DNA of 64,000 bases. It comes from a virus. Position 1 is the stretch's first letter. The number at the start of each line of letters is the position of its first letter. The position numbers were made by a program, and so were the translations under genes. Positions 39,421-50,048 of this stretch are shown one piece after another. The notes beneath the pieces were generated by a model that saw only the letters and a program-made list of their open reading frames with translations, made no database searches and was not told the origin of the DNA. The stretch lies in IMG/VR virus record IMGVR_UViG_3300044640_002737, positions 186,001-250,000 of that record; one strand, 5' to 3'.

Positions 39421-41202
39421 TTATAATGGGTTACTTAACCATTTTTTCCTTTCTTGCGCGGATTTACCAAAGGCCATCTCCAGATTTTTCTTTGTATGTG
39501 TATCCTCCTTCAGCGCTATTATTCTTTTGTTTTTCATTACATAATCCCAGTCATCCATCGAAAGAGAACCAAGTCCCTTAAGGTATCTAACCGCTCCTCC
39601 TCTATTGGAAGCTTTCTTAAATTCGTCTAATGAATAATAATATTTCTTAGTTCTATCGCCAACAGTTACCAGAGGGGTTTCAAGGAAATGTATTCTCCCT
39701 TGCTTAACCATCCAGGGAAACCAGGAATAGAAAAGATTTATTAACAAGGATGTTATATGTGCTCCGTCTGGATCCTGGTCCGTTGCAATAACAACTTTAT
39801 CGAATGGACAATTTAATGCGGGACCTTCAGGATCAAGATTTAAGATTTGCATAAGTTCCAAAATCTCCCTGTTATCAGAAAGATCCCCAAGACTTCTGGC
39901 ATTCTTAATTTTACCTTTAAGCGCATAAACACCATCCTTCTTAGAATCTCTTTTTTGTAAGATTGATCCCATCGCACTTAGTCCCTCAACTATAAATAAA
40001 TTTTCCGCTTTTCCCGAGGTTGGTGGAAAATATTTATTGGAATGTTTTATCTTAATTGATTTTTTTTCTTTCCTAATTTTTTTTAGTGCTGTATCTTTTT
40101 TTCTATCATCTACCGCTTTCTTAATTTTTTTAAAAGTTTCACTTCTAAAAAATTTATTAAGTTGAGAATCAAAGTTTCTTATTATCGTTGGTTCGACTTC
40201 CTCTCTCTTGGAAACAAATTTTGTTTTATTCTGATCTCCGAATCTAACTATCTTTGGTGAAAGATTTAATATAAGTAAGCTGTCGTAGAAGTGATGCCCC
40301 AATGAATCGTCCAATTCATTGTTTATTTTATCGTATACGATCTTTTGATGTATACCAGTACATATAGCACTATTAACAAAAGAGAATGAGCCGGAGTCCT
40401 GTTTCTTCTCCCATATAAGAAGCTCGCCTATCGGAGTTTTTGCTGACCAATCAGGATTTAAACCTGATTGAACTAATTCAGTCTTACCATCCCATATAAA
40501 TTCTATCTTCAGATTGGATGTTTTTTCTTCCGACTCCAATACTCTCTTTTTCAGACAGAGATATGATTTTATTGTCGAATAGTCCCATTGGGACTTATCA
40601 AACACCGATCCATTTGGTATAAAGGTAACTCTAGTACCAGTAGACTTACTCTTCACCTTACTTTTTACATCTGCTTTGGAAGCTATAAAATTTTTCCAAG
40701 TTTGCGTATAGGTTTCATTACTGTTTGTAGTTTCAATCTCAAACATTACAGATAAAGCGTTAACCAAACTGACTCCCATACCATTGGTTCCGACAATTGA
40801 TTCGTCTATTGAATCGTTGTCGAAATTAGAACCAGCTCTAAGCATAGATACCGCAGTTTCTATATTGCTTAATTTACTCTTCTTATTAATAACTGAACCA
40901 TTAGTAAATCCGTCACCCGAATCGGTTATGGACATCATATTTTCCTTGCTATTAATCTCAACAGTAATCTTCTTCATCGGTGATTGCATTCTCTTGGCCT
41001 CATCAACCGAGTTTGCAAAAACCTCATCGAAGAGTTTATACATACCTATGGAGTGCTCCTTGGTGACTGATTTTATAAAGCCATCCCCTATAATAGGAAG
41101 CACTTCGTCGCTTTTTTTAACCGAACCGACGTACATAGTCGGTCTCTTAATAATATGCTCGAAATCAGTAAGAACCTCTATTGATTTATTAACTTTGCTC
41201 AT
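39421..41202 (-). CDS. 39: T4-type DNA topoisomerase II, large subunit (gp39/60 fused)
   Basis: This 593-residue subunit has a GHKL ATPase domain at the N-terminus (EVFANSVDEAKR, SITDSGDGF, GTNGMGVSLVNALS). The TOPRIM domain reads NLFIVEGLSAMGS, YALKGKIKNARS and VVIATDQDPDGAHITSLLINLF, with the catalytic Glu and DxD. Thus the gp39 and gp60 parts, which are separate in T4, are in one gene here. ATP-driven strand passage would supply origin melting or supercoil relief. It stands alone between two AT-rich gaps. Confidence 0.95.
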   Translation of the reverse strand: MSKVNKSIEVLTDFEHIIKRPTMYVGSVKKSDEVLPIIGDGFIKSVTKEHSIGMYKLFDEVFANSVDEAKRMQSPMKKITVEINSKENMMSITDSGDGFTNGSVINKKSKLSNIETAVSMLRAGSNFDNDSIDESIVGTNGMGVSLVNALSVMFEIETTNSNETYTQTWKNFIASKADVKSKVKSKSTGTRVTFIPNGSVFDKSQWDYSTIKSYLCLKKRVLESEEKTSNLKIEFIWDGKTELVQSGLNPDWSAKTPIGELLIWEKKQDSGSFSFVNSAICTGIHQKIVYDKINNELDDSLGHHFYDSLLILNLSPKIVRFGDQNKTKFVSKREEVEPTIIRNFDSQLNKFFRSETFKKIKKAVDDRKKDTALKKIRKEKKSIKIKHSNKYFPPTSGKAENLFIVEGLSAMGSILQKRDSKKDGVYALKGKIKNARSLGDLSDNREILELMQILNLDPEGPALNCPFDKVVIATDQDPDGAHITSLLINLFYSWFPWMVKQGRIHFLETPLVTVGDRTKKYYYSLDEFKKASNRGGAVRYLKGLGSLSMDDWDYVMKNKRIIALKEDTHTKKNLEMAFGKSAQERKKWLSNPL

Positions 41203-41258
41203 GTATATGAAATTTACTTTAATTTTATATCACACCTACACAATTTAATTTCAATAAA

Positions 41259-41290
41259 AATCCCCAATAATAAAAAATTATTGGGGATTT
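41259..41290 (-). terminator. intrinsic terminator
   Basis: A perfect 13-bp stem (41259-41271 with 41277-41289), A5 loop and minus-strand T-run directly after the gene ending at 41311. Confidence 0.92.
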
Positions 41291-41310
41291 CGTTATATTG
41301 TTGATTTTTA

Positions 41311-41862
41311 TTACATTCCCTTAGGAGAGAAGAATATTTCAAATACTTGTCTAGGTTCAATTTCAACAGTGTAATAGTCCATCATTTCTTTACTAGATTC
41401 AGCTTTCTTTTTCTTAGATTCTGGGATACCTAAAATATAATCTTTACCTAATTTATTAATAACTCCCTTTACTATAAACTCGGAATCAACAAATATGTTG
41501 ATTGCATCTGTTTGCTCGTCGTCTTCAGGTCTATCAGATCTCTCCGTTCTACTTCCGTAGATAGCGGTTTTTCTTTGTATTTGTCTTTCTCTTTCAGCTG
41601 CTGCATCATCAAGAACATACTTAGGTGCATTTTTACCTTGCGATGGAATCTCAGCTAGAACTACGATTTTTTCAACTTCACCACTTTCCTGATCAGCAAT
41701 AAATTTATTTAAAACTGATATAATTTCAGGAACTTTAACGACCATAGCTGGTTTAGCACTGGTATTTTTATTGAACTCATCCTCGTTATATACTGGAACT
41801 CCTGCTTTTACCTCGGCTTCATCCATAGGAGAATAAGAATCAAATTCTAAAAGATGTTTCAT
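41311..41862 (-). CDS. protein with capsid-targeting-like leader, unknown function
   Basis: The 183-residue protein opens with MKHLLEFDSYSPMDE-AE, with F7/Y10 and an M-D-E site at 13-15. The middle is charged and helical (DDAAAERERQIQRKTAIYGSRTERSDRPEDDEQTD region, residues about 85-120), and the C-terminal part is beta-rich. It lies between a GATATATA element and a terminator, so it is a monocistronic, probably late, virion protein. Confidence 0.75.
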   Translation of the reverse strand: MKHLLEFDSYSPMDEAEVKAGVPVYNEDEFNKNTSAKPAMVVKVPEIISVLNKFIADQESGEVEKIVVLAEIPSQGKNAPKYVLDDAAAERERQIQRKTAIYGSRTERSDRPEDDEQTDAINIFVDSEFIVKGVINKLGKDYILGIPESKKKKAESSKEMMDYYTVEIEPRQVFEIFFSPKGM

Positions 41863-41884
41863 TTTACTTTCTAATTATTTTCTC

Positions 41885-41892
41885 TATATATC
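41885..41892 (-). promoter_or_regulatory. GATATATA element
   Basis: An exact octamer 22 nt upstream of the leader-bearing gene at 41311-41862. Confidence 0.6.
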
Positions 41893-41893
41893 A

Positions 41894-43168
41894 CTATACC
41901 TTTCTGCTATCCTGTGCTTTTTGCATCTGTTGCATCATCTGTAGCTTTTTGGATTTTTCCTCCGATCCTTTCTTATAGAAATCCATATTTTTCTTAAGCC
42001 TAGCTTGTTCAGCTGGTGCTATATCCTTAAAGAAAGGAGCACTTAAAATAGCTGATGTTTTTTCCATAGCAATTTCTGGGTTACCTATATAATAAGCAGC
42101 CAGTGAATATTCATCCAAAAGTCTCCATTGCCAAATTTCAGGCTCAATAAAAAGAATATCCGATGTTCCTTTAGTTTTTATAGCTACATCACCATAAGCA
42201 AATGCAACAAGATGTCTTCCCTGATCTCTAAGCTTTCTCATGGTATGGAAAACACACTCTAATCTGGATGGCCTATATTCCCATGCTTTGGAATATAATT
42301 CTGAAAGCTCGTTATCTGGTTTACCCTTTTTCTCGCTTATCTTGGCTATCATATATTTGGAATAGTAAACCTCTTCTTCCCATCCACCCATATCTATTCT
42401 CTTCTGATATGCTTCTATAGCTTTATCTAGCTGTTCAGAATCTCTATAACTCTGTGCTAAATAAAACATATATCTTTCGTTACCCGGCTCTTTTATCAAT
42501 GCTTCTTCCAATATCTTGGCATCATTTGAATATTTTTCCTCTAGTGAACCAGCTCTTTTAAGTGGAGAAATATCAGCAATAACGTGGCATCCTCTTATTG
42601 GAGACTGCAGAACTTCCTTCTTATCTTCATCAAGAAATAGATACTCATGAAGAACCCCTCGATACACCCAATTCTGGTTTGATCTGACTATCTGTGCTCT
42701 GTTATATTGTAGAGCATTTAGTTTATATAGAAGCTGATAGCAATCCGCTTGTGTGTCCAATCCAGCAAATGGATTTACTCCTGGTGTATCAGGAAAAAAA
42801 GTATCATCCGCATCGATTATCCATCTATAGTCACACTTATCTTTAGCCAAATTTAAACTTTCAGTTCTATTTACCTCAAAGTTTACCCATGGTCTCTCGT
42901 GCAATTCCCCTTCAATACCCAACGAATCCATCGTGGTTTTAATAACTTCCTTCGTCTTGTCAGTTGATCCGGTGTCAACTATTACCCAATATTTTATATA
43001 AGGTGCAACAGCCTTCAAACACCTTTCCATGGTGTCTTCCTCGTCTTTCACAATCATAACCAAACATAATGATATTGTTTGCTTCAGATTTGATTTGGGT
43101 AGAATGTTCATAGGAACCGACATCTTAATCGGCATAGATTGCTTCTTTTTATTCTTATTGTTTGTCAT
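41894..43168 (-). CDS. GT2 glycosyltransferase with TPR-like C-terminus
   Basis: In this 424-residue protein residues about 30-230 form a GT-A family 2 domain: SLCLVMIVKDEEDTMERCLKA, VIVDTGSTDKTKEVI and WIIDADDTFFPD (DxD metal site), with GVLHEYLF further on. Residues about 230-420 are TPR-like helices (ERYMFYLAQSYRDSEQLDKAIEAYQKRI) and a Gln/Met-rich tail. This is the layout of SunS-like or cell-surface glycosyltransferases. The acceptor is unknown; virion proteins, host glycans and hydroxymethylated DNA are all possible. The N-terminal 25 residues are basic, without a leader motif. Confidence 0.85.
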   Translation of the reverse strand: MTNNKNKKKQSMPIKMSVPMNILPKSNLKQTISLCLVMIVKDEEDTMERCLKAVAPYIKYWVIVDTGSTDKTKEVIKTTMDSLGIEGELHERPWVNFEVNRTESLNLAKDKCDYRWIIDADDTFFPDTPGVNPFAGLDTQADCYQLLYKLNALQYNRAQIVRSNQNWVYRGVLHEYLFLDEDKKEVLQSPIRGCHVIADISPLKRAGSLEEKYSNDAKILEEALIKEPGNERYMFYLAQSYRDSEQLDKAIEAYQKRIDMGGWEEEVYYSKYMIAKISEKKGKPDNELSELYSKAWEYRPSRLECVFHTMRKLRDQGRHLVAFAYGDVAIKTKGTSDILFIEPEIWQWRLLDEYSLAAYYIGNPEIAMEKTSAILSAPFFKDIAPAEQARLKKNMDFYKKGSEEKSKKLQMMQQMQKAQDSRKV

Positions 43169-43195
43169 TGATTATAATTTAGTAGTTATAGTGTC

Positions 43196-43840
43196 TTAGT
43201 TTATTTTTTCTCCCTTTTTCTTGGAAATATTTATTTTCTCAATTTCACCAACGCCATCAAAAAATAGGGTTGCTTTATAATTTGGTTCTATATGAACTAT
43301 TAATTTATTTTTATCCCTGTTTGCTGATCTTAATTGTATATCATATTTTTTAATGTCGAGATCCTCGCAAATCCAAAAATCAACTCTAAAATAATTTTTA
43401 TCGTATATTGAATATGATAATGGATCATCCATTATAGTTATCTTGACATCAAATATATGTTTTCCCTTAAAGTCAAATTCAAGGAAGCACCAATTATCTT
43501 TTTTACCGGATGATATTATATTCTCCCCCAGATTAACTAAAAATAGGCTTTTCTTCTGATTTAATTCCTTTTTCTTATAGCTAAGATTTTTGGATAATAG
43601 CATATTGCTGATGGATGATATTAAATCATCGGAATCACTATATAGGTTTATTAAACATGATATCTCGCTGGTTTCGTAATTTCTTATTTCTCTTATTTCG
43701 ATATCATTAGAATTCCTTATCATATAAGAAATAAAATCCAGAGAATCTCCAAGTATATTTCTCCTTAGCTTCTCCAGATTTTTATTTTTTTCTAATTTCT
43801 CTTTAAGAGATCTAACAAATTTTTCGCTAGTATCTCTCAT
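43196..43840 (-). CDS. unknown protein, beta-rich C-terminus
   Basis: This 214-residue protein has a charged N-terminal helix (about 1-35), then a Ser/Ile/Asn-rich middle and strand-rich C-terminal half (FKGKHIFDVKITIMDD, KNYFRVDFWICEDL). It lies 4 nt after adenylate kinase. No recognised motif. Confidence 0.65.
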   Translation of the reverse strand: MRDTSEKFVRSLKEKLEKNKNLEKLRRNILGDSLDFISYMIRNSNDIEIREIRNYETSEISCLINLYSDSDDLISSISNMLLSKNLSYKKKELNQKKSLFLVNLGENIISSGKKDNWCFLEFDFKGKHIFDVKITIMDDPLSYSIYDKNYFRVDFWICEDLDIKKYDIQLRSANRDKNKLIVHIEPNYKATLFFDGVGEIEKINISKKKGEKIN

Positions 43841-43844
43841 ATAA

Positions 43845-44474
43845 TTATTTTTTTGGCTTTTTAAGTCCTAGTTTTTTAGCTACTGATTTTAAGACTCCTT
43901 CTCTCCCGGTGTTAGCATCTATTGTAATTAATTTTCTGCTCTTCTTATAGAAGTCCAACAAAGGTAAAGTTTTATCATTATATTCCTCGAATCTCTTATC
44001 TATTATCTCGTCGCTACCATCATCCTTTCTATTTTCCTTCTTAGCTCTTTCTCTAATTCTTTCCTTCGAGATATCCTCCGGCAGATCTAGAAATATGGCA
44101 TGGTTTAGACCGAGCCCCATTTTTCCCAGGATTGAATCTAATTTTTTTGATTGCTTAAGATTTCTAGGAAATCCGTCAAAAATAATTCCATTGGAAGGAT
44201 CTAATTTTTTAAGTTCACCTCTTAGCATCTTTACCATCATATCATCAGATATAAAGTTGCCTCCTGATATTATTTTTTTTAATTCCGGATCGTCTGAATT
44301 TCTAATAAGATCTCCGGTTGAAATATGATGTATACCATATTCCTTATTTAGTTCCTTTGATAGAGTTCCCTTCCCTGATCCGGGAGCTCCCAAAATAACC
44401 AGGATTTTACCCTGATTATCCGGAAGTTCTCTTTCGTTTAAAAATTCGTTAAATGCTTTTATTTTAGATTCCAT
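43845..44474 (-). CDS. adk: adenylate kinase with capsid-targeting-like leader
   Basis: The 209-residue protein has the leader MESKIKAFNEFLNE-R (F8/F11, L-N-E site). The kinase domain has the P-loop ILGAPGSGKGT (about 27-37), ISTGDLIR, IIFDGFPRNLKQ with the AMP-binding Arg, and a lid with RIRERAKKENR. It lacks a zinc lid and is slightly short. It would interconvert AMP/ADP/ATP, or phosphorylate dNMPs including modified ones, as T4 gp1 does with hmdCMP. The leader implies that some is packaged in virions. Confidence 0.9.
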   Translation of the reverse strand: MESKIKAFNEFLNERELPDNQGKILVILGAPGSGKGTLSKELNKEYGIHHISTGDLIRNSDDPELKKIISGGNFISDDMMVKMLRGELKKLDPSNGIIFDGFPRNLKQSKKLDSILGKMGLGLNHAIFLDLPEDISKERIRERAKKENRKDDGSDEIIDKRFEEYNDKTLPLLDFYKKSRKLITIDANTGREGVLKSVAKKLGLKKPKK

Positions 44475-44489
44475 TAGTTTAATTTATTT

Positions 44490-46979
44490 TTATGATCCAC
44501 ACATTTCACAATCCTCAGGATTATCTAAGCTGCATGTAATCCCTGCGGTAGCTTCCTCCGCTGCCCTACTTAATTCCTCACTAGACATACCAATTGATGC
44601 TGAGATAGATTCTTTTGCTATTTCTCTCTGTTGTGATGCTGCTTCGTTACTTGTTGTGGTCTTAGCCTTAGATAAATCTACACCCAATCCAGCAATTGCA
44701 TCAACAGCTGATTTTGTTCTTAGATAATACATCCCCGTTTTAAGTCCAATCTTCCATGAATGGAAATGAGCTGCAGTTAATTTAGCAGAATTAACATTCT
44801 CTATAAATAAATTAAGTGATTGGGATTGACATATAAATTTACCTCTGTCAGCAGACATATCAATAAGATCTTTCTGTCTTATCTCCCAAACAGTTTTATA
44901 TGTTTCTCTTATAGATTCAGGGATTTGCGCTATATTCTGAACCGATCCCTTATGTAAAATGATCATATTCTTCATATCTTCTCCCCAAAGATCTAAAGCA
45001 ATCAGATCTTTAACTAGGTGTTTATTTATAATAACAAATTCACCGCTTAATGTTCTTCTTGTATAGATATTTGATGTAAATGGTTCAAATGCCTCGTTGT
45101 TACCCATAATTTGTGCTGTGGATGCTGTTGGCATAGGTGCTAATAACAATGAATTCCTAGCCCCGTTTTTCATAACATCTTTTCTTAGCTTGGTCCAATC
45201 CCATCTTCCTGAAAGATCCGAATCGTTGAAGCCCCATAAGTTAAATTGGAATTCACCTTTACTTAATGGAGAGCCATCGAAAGTTTCGTACTTACCATCT
45301 TTCTTAGCAAGATCCATGGAAGCTGTCATCGAAGCAAAATAAATTGTTTCAAATATTTCCTCGTTAATTCTTTTAGCCTCAGGTGAGGTAAAAGGAATAC
45401 CAACAATAGCAAAGAGATCAGCAAGACCCTGAATACCGATACCTATCGGTCTATGTCTCATATTAGATCTTTTTGTTTCCGGTGTCGGGTAATAGTTAAC
45501 ATCTATAACCTTATTAAGATTCATCGTTGTTTGATAAGCAACATCATATAATGCTTTATGATCAACTTCACATTTACCTCTAGCTATTTTGGCTGTTCTG
45601 TTATCTGTTGATCTTAAAAATTTATTAACGGGGATGGAAGCCAAATTACAAACAGCCTGTTCGTCCTTATCAGTATATTCAAGAATCTCAGTACAAAGAT
45701 TAGAACTTTTAATCGTACCTAAATTTTTCTGATTTGATTTTTTATTAGCTGCATCCTTGTACATCATATATGGTGTACCGGTTTCAGTTTGAGCATCGAT
45801 AATTTTACTCCAAAGCTCTCTAGCTTTCATTACTTTTCTAGCTTTTCCCGAAGTCTCATATTTAACATAGGCATCCTCGAATTCATCACCATATAATTCC
45901 CAAAGACCTTGAACATCAGATGGAGAAAACAATGACCATTGTCCATCCTCTTCAACTCTTTTCATAAATAGGTCAGGTGTCCAAAGTGCAAGGAATAAAT
46001 CTCTAGCTCTAATCTCTTCCTTACCTGTATTTTTTCTAAGATCCAAGAAATCCTCAATATCAGCATGCCATGGCTCCATGTACATAGCAAATGACCCCTT
46101 TCTTTTTCCTCCACCCTGATCAACATATCTAGCGGTTTCGTTAAATACCTTAAGCATCGGAACAATACCATTCGATGTACCATTAGTTCCTTTGATATAA
46201 GAACCCGTACTTCTAACGTTGTGTATTGCTAATCCGATACCACCTGCATTTTGAGAAATTATAGCAACATCAGTTAATGTTTTATAAATACCAGGTATGG
46301 AGTCATCCGACATCATAAGAAGGAAACAAGATGATAGTTGTGGTTTCTTTGTTCCGGCATTAAATAATGTAGGTGTTGCATGTGTCATCATATGATTTGA
46401 TAACAGCTCATAAGTTTTAAGTGCGTTCTTAATATCATCTCCCCATATTCCTACTGCAACTCTCATATACATATGTTGTGGACTTTCAGCCACCTGACCA
46501 TACATCTTCAATAAATAACTTTTTTCTAAAGTTTTAAATCCGAAATACTCAAAATCAAAATCTCTCTCGTGTATAATAGCGCCGTCGAATTTCTGCTTGT
46601 ATTTAATTACGGCATTATACGTTTCATCATTAATTAATCCAGCTGGCTCATTAGTTTCAGGATCTATATAATTATAAAGATCATGTATGGTCTCAGAAAA
46701 TTTCTTTTTAGTTACCTTATGTAGCCTAGATACTGCAATTCTTGAAGCCAATATCGAATAGTCCGGATGTTTCGGTATTAATGATGCTGCAGTTTCAGCA
46801 GCTAGGTTATCAAGCTCTTGTGTTGTTATACCATCATAGATACCTGATATCACCTTCTGAGCGATTTCTGTTGCATCTACATAATCAGGATTTAACCCGT
46901 AAGTCATTTTTTTTATTCTATTTGAAACTTTTTCAAATCTCACCGGCTCCTTCGAACCATCTCTCTTAATTACAAGCAT
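44490..46979 (-). CDS. nrdA: ribonucleoside-diphosphate reductase, class Ia large subunit
   Basis: This 829-residue NrdA is near full length. An ATP-cone domain is at the N-terminus ([22 protein letters not shown]). The catalytic parts include the redox Cys in QLSSCFLL, the radical Cys and Glu in NLCTEI, the PTAST loop, and the C-terminal CEMCGS pair that thioredoxin re-reduces. It reduces NDPs to dNDPs for phage DNA. nrdB lies 22 nt upstream in the same direction, then the dUTPase gene. Confidence 0.97.
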   Translation of the reverse strand: MLVIKRDGSKEPVRFEKVSNRIKKMTYGLNPDYVDATEIAQKVISGIYDGITTQELDNLAAETAASLIPKHPDYSILASRIAVSRLHKVTKKKFSETIHDLYNYIDPETNEPAGLINDETYNAVIKYKQKFDGAIIHERDFDFEYFGFKTLEKSYLLKMYGQVAESPQHMYMRVAVGIWGDDIKNALKTYELLSNHMMTHATPTLFNAGTKKPQLSSCFLLMMSDDSIPGIYKTLTDVAIISQNAGGIGLAIHNVRSTGSYIKGTNGTSNGIVPMLKVFNETARYVDQGGGKRKGSFAMYMEPWHADIEDFLDLRKNTGKEEIRARDLFLALWTPDLFMKRVEEDGQWSLFSPSDVQGLWELYGDEFEDAYVKYETSGKARKVMKARELWSKIIDAQTETGTPYMMYKDAANKKSNQKNLGTIKSSNLCTEILEYTDKDEQAVCNLASIPVNKFLRSTDNRTAKIARGKCEVDHKALYDVAYQTTMNLNKVIDVNYYPTPETKRSNMRHRPIGIGIQGLADLFAIVGIPFTSPEAKRINEEIFETIYFASMTASMDLAKKDGKYETFDGSPLSKGEFQFNLWGFNDSDLSGRWDWTKLRKDVMKNGARNSLLLAPMPTASTAQIMGNNEAFEPFTSNIYTRRTLSGEFVIINKHLVKDLIALDLWGEDMKNMIILHKGSVQNIAQIPESIRETYKTVWEIRQKDLIDMSADRGKFICQSQSLNLFIENVNSAKLTAAHFHSWKIGLKTGMYYLRTKSAVDAIAGLGVDLSKAKTTTSNEAASQQREIAKESISASIGMSSEELSRAAEEATAGITCSLDNPEDCEMCGS

Positions 46980-47001
46980 TTATTATCTATTATTTTTAAT
47001 T

Positions 47002-47985
47002 TTAAAATTCGGCATCAAACCCAAAAGCATCCTCCGATTTATTCATAACACCAGATTTTTGATATTCTCCAACTCTTTTCTCAAAAAAGTTTGTTTTACC
47101 CTGCAAAGAAATGTTTGCCATGAAGTCAAATGGATTTTCAGAATTATAGACCTTGGAGCATCCCAATTCAACAAGTAATCTATCAGCAACAAATTCAAGA
47201 TACTGTTTCATTAAATCCGAATTCATACCAATTAGTCTAACTGGCAACGATTCAGTAATGAATTCCTTTTCTATTTCTAGCGCACTGGTAATAATCTCTT
47301 TTATTCTTTCCTCAGAAACCTTATTTGCTAGGTGATTGTTATGTAACATCACAGCAAAATCGCAATGTAAACCTTCGTCTCTAGATATAAGTTCATTAGA
47401 GAAAGATAATCCAGGCATCAATCCTCTTTTCTTAAGCCAAAAGATAGAGCAGAAAGATCCGCTAAAAAATATACCCTCAACAGCAGCAAATGCTACTAGT
47501 CTTTCCTGAAAGTGTGGGGAATCTATCCATTTTAAAGCCCATTGAGCTTTTTTCTTAACTGCATCAATTGTATCGATAGCTTTGAACAGATGGTCTTTTT
47601 CGTCCTTGTCCTGAATGTATGTGTCTATAAGTAGCGAATATGTTTCGGAATGTATATTCTCCATCATTATCTGGAATCCGTAGAAAAATTTAGCCTCCGT
47701 ATATTGAACCTCGCTAACAAAATTCTCTGCCAAATTTTCATTAACTATACCATCGGATGCCGCAAAGAAAGCTAATACATTCTTAACAAAATATCTTTCA
47801 TCATCAGTAAGCTTGTTTCTCCAGTCATTTAGATCCTGAGCTAAATCTATCTCTTCGGCAGTCCATATGGAAGCTTCTTGTTGTTTGTACATGTTCCATA
47901 TGTCATGATGTTCTATAGGGAATAGAACGAATCTATTTGGATTTTCCTGTAATATCGGTTCAGGTAACGAGTATAAATTTTCCAT
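47002..47985 (-). CDS. nrdB: ribonucleoside-diphosphate reductase, class Ia small subunit
   Basis: This 327-residue diiron-tyrosyl radical subunit shows [16 protein letters not shown], with the first metal Asp/Glu region, [38 protein letters not shown] (E and H ligands), and [16 protein letters not shown], with Glu and His of the second pair. The C-terminal DAFGFDAEF would dock to NrdA. It lies between the NrdA and dUTPase genes in one operon. Confidence 0.97.
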   Translation of the reverse strand: MENLYSLPEPILQENPNRFVLFPIEHHDIWNMYKQQEASIWTAEEIDLAQDLNDWRNKLTDDERYFVKNVLAFFAASDGIVNENLAENFVSEVQYTEAKFFYGFQIMMENIHSETYSLLIDTYIQDKDEKDHLFKAIDTIDAVKKKAQWALKWIDSPHFQERLVAFAAVEGIFFSGSFCSIFWLKKRGLMPGLSFSNELISRDEGLHCDFAVMLHNNHLANKVSEERIKEIITSALEIEKEFITESLPVRLIGMNSDLMKQYLEFVADRLLVELGCSKVYNSENPFDFMANISLQGKTNFFEKRVGEYQKSGVMNKSEDAFGFDAEF

Positions 47986-47994
47986 TATTTCTTT

Positions 47995-48474
47995 TTAGTA
48001 ATTGTTTTCTTGTCTTCGGATATTCTCCTTGTTTTTTGAAATGTAGTAATTGTAAAGCTCCTCCGCTGTCATGCCTACTGAGATCATAAGATTAAAGATA
48101 AAATGTTGGATGTCAACCAATTCCATCTTAAGCTCCTTTTGATCATCATCCGAAAGATCAGAGATTTTCATCTCATAAGCTTTCTTATGATTGCTTTTCC
48201 AAGGTTTCCAAACTGCATTTCCTATTGAATTTACACCATCATTAGAAACACCACCTAAAGCATCGTATGCTTCTGAGACCTCATCATCAATAGCTCTGGT
48301 ATTCCAAAGCCAAAAATCTTTAATCTCACCGAGAGTCATGTTACTGAAATCGTATCCATAAACTCCCTCCTGTGTCCTCTTCTGAAGGGTCATTAATTTA
48401 TCCAGGTGGTTTGTGGACTTTACGTAGTCATTCTCAACGAGAAGATCTTTGCATTCATTGTCTGTATTTGCCAT
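47995..48474 (-). CDS. all-alpha dimeric dUTPase/dCTPase
   Basis: This 159-residue protein belongs to the MazG/dUTPase-2 type. The metal-binding pairs are DDEVSEAYDAL (E-x-x-E) and KMELVDIQHFIFNLM (E-x-x-D). The C-terminal YNYYISKNKENIRRQENNY is the K-N-x-x-N-x-x-R-Q block of dimeric dUTPases. It hydrolyses dUTP to dUMP for ThyA. T4 gp56, of the same fold class, also removes dCTP so that hydroxymethyl-dCTP is used instead; with the hydroxymethylase-like gene here, dCTPase activity is plausible. Confidence 0.92.
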   Translation of the reverse strand: MANTDNECKDLLVENDYVKSTNHLDKLMTLQKRTQEGVYGYDFSNMTLGEIKDFWLWNTRAIDDEVSEAYDALGGVSNDGVNSIGNAVWKPWKSNHKKAYEMKISDLSDDDQKELKMELVDIQHFIFNLMISVGMTAEELYNYYISKNKENIRRQENNY

Positions 48475-48525
48475 AATTGTGATTTTTGACTAGGTTTATT
48501 GTCTAGATTAGCTCCACCAGGTTTT

Positions 48526-48533
48526 TATATATC
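48526..48533 (-). promoter_or_regulatory. GATATATA element
   Basis: An exact octamer 51 nt upstream of the dUTPase-nrdB-nrdA operon, in the gap after the polymerase N-terminal gene. Confidence 0.5.
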
Positions 48534-48572
48534 ATCTGATTTTTCCTATCCTCACCCAATCTTCGTTAATTT

Positions 48573-49973
48573 TTATTCTTTATCTAAAACTTTTTTTAGT
48601 TGGTCTATTTCCAGCTCCAGCTCAAGCATTCTGTCTTTTGTTTTTCTCCTTCTGGAGTATAGATCTTTAATGATCGTTCTTAGAATTGGATTTTCTTCAT
48701 CTGATCCAAAATATGCTCCGGATGCAGTTTTCACCCAATCCTCGCTGGGATTTGATAGATTTTTTCCCTTGTATATTTCTGGTGAAATCCCCCATTGAAC
48801 CATGGCATTAGGGTAAAGTGAAGCAAAATCGTAGCATGCTATCCATTCATGCAGACCCTTGATTGGTTCCTTAACGTATCCTCCAGCAAACTTAACATGA
48901 ACCTCTTCCTTTCTCTCAACAACAAAAACCTGTTTCCTATCAAGAAATTTTCTAAGCATCATAACTTCCGTTGACCATACTGGTGAAAGACATCTGTTTA
49001 TCTCCACCCCCGAGATCATCGCAATCTTAAAGAAAGTTTGCATTGTTTTAAGTTTCTGATCTATGTAATGAACAAGTGCGCAATCGACAGCGTTATAGAA
49101 AATAAAGTCTTCGAAATTGGATTGGTATAAATCTCTAAGTGTTCCGTTATATTCAACCTTTTTAAATCCTGCTGCTTTTTCAGCAACGTAATCAAGTCTA
49201 TTACTTTCCTTTATTTTGATTACTCGATCCCATTTTTTGTAGATTTCCAAGTAGTCAAACATAAGTAAGTGCATAGGTAACTGTGCTTTGCCTATTAAAT
49301 AATTACCAGGTGAAATAATCTTTGGATCTATACCAAGTCTCTTTGCCCTGTTCATTAAATAAGGCCAGTCATATCCGAGCCAGTTCCATCCAGTTATAAC
49401 TGGCATTTTAGGTCCAAGCTCTCTAAAGAATGTGTACATCATGTCATACTCGCTTTCAAACTGTTTGTATTTAAAAGTCCAGGTATCACCAGTTTTTGCA
49501 AAATAGTCGTTGGTTTTCTTGTATATGCTAGCTTGTTGTTCAGGTGTCAATGGATCTAATCCAAGAACTATAATCTTATTCTTATCGGTAGCTATACCTA
49601 TTGATAAAACACGATTTCTAGCATTTTCTGTATCCAATGCCGCTGCCATGTCTTCAGTTATCTCAACCTCAATATCGACAAAGTATTTCTTAGGCTCTTG
49701 AAATTCCCATAATGGCTTAGTTAATTCCTCGGGTGCTTCTATTAATATCTGAGCCATTCGATACTTATCGTATCTTTCAGTCTTAGCTTTTCTTACAGGT
49801 AAACCTGTCCAATCAGTCCATTCCTTATCCCTTTTGGGATCATTTGGACCGCACTTTTCCCAATTATATCTTTGATCTTCAGCTATTGGTACATTAAGAA
49901 ATGCTAATTCGCCTTCTTCTCCGAAATGAGAGACTTTTAAATATGATCCTTTGTTTTCGATATCAATTATCAT
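48573..49973 (-). CDS. 43: family B DNA polymerase, N-terminal half (exonuclease, motif A)
   Basis: This 466-residue half holds an intact 3'-5' exonuclease: Exo I FVDIEVEI, Exo II TGWNWLGYDWPYLM, Exo III FYNAVDCALVHYID. Motif A follows as CYDFASLYPNAMVQWG (about residues 385-400). It ends in the fingers helix LELELEIDQLKKVLDKE and lacks motifs B and C, which are in 33110-34258. The join falls in the fingers coiled coil, so the halves can pair as two helices. No intein residues are seen at the ends. The gene has only one likely partner in the window. Confidence 0.95.
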   Translation of the reverse strand: MIIDIENKGSYLKVSHFGEEGELAFLNVPIAEDQRYNWEKCGPNDPKRDKEWTDWTGLPVRKAKTERYDKYRMAQILIEAPEELTKPLWEFQEPKKYFVDIEVEITEDMAAALDTENARNRVLSIGIATDKNKIIVLGLDPLTPEQQASIYKKTNDYFAKTGDTWTFKYKQFESEYDMMYTFFRELGPKMPVITGWNWLGYDWPYLMNRAKRLGIDPKIISPGNYLIGKAQLPMHLLMFDYLEIYKKWDRVIKIKESNRLDYVAEKAAGFKKVEYNGTLRDLYQSNFEDFIFYNAVDCALVHYIDQKLKTMQTFFKIAMISGVEINRCLSPVWSTEVMMLRKFLDRKQVFVVERKEEVHVKFAGGYVKEPIKGLHEWIACYDFASLYPNAMVQWGISPEIYKGKNLSNPSEDWVKTASGAYFGSDEENPILRTIIKDLYSRRRKTKDRMLELELEIDQLKKVLDKE

Positions 49974-50034
49974 TCACTATATTTTTCTGGTTCTTTATAA
50001 TGTTTTATCCTGAAATAAAATTATGTTCCGTACG

Positions 50035-50042
50035 GATATATA
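50035..50042 (+). promoter_or_regulatory. GATATATA element
   Basis: An exact octamer 6 nt before the plus-strand ATG at 50049. Confidence 0.55.
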
Positions 50043-50048
50043 AAATAT

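Noticed and set aside
33110-49973. A split intein as the reason for the divided DNA polymerase
   Set aside because: The N-part ends in a charged helix and stop codon, the C-part starts with an ordinary Met and helix. No splice-junction Cys/Ser, His-Asn or intein blocks are present.
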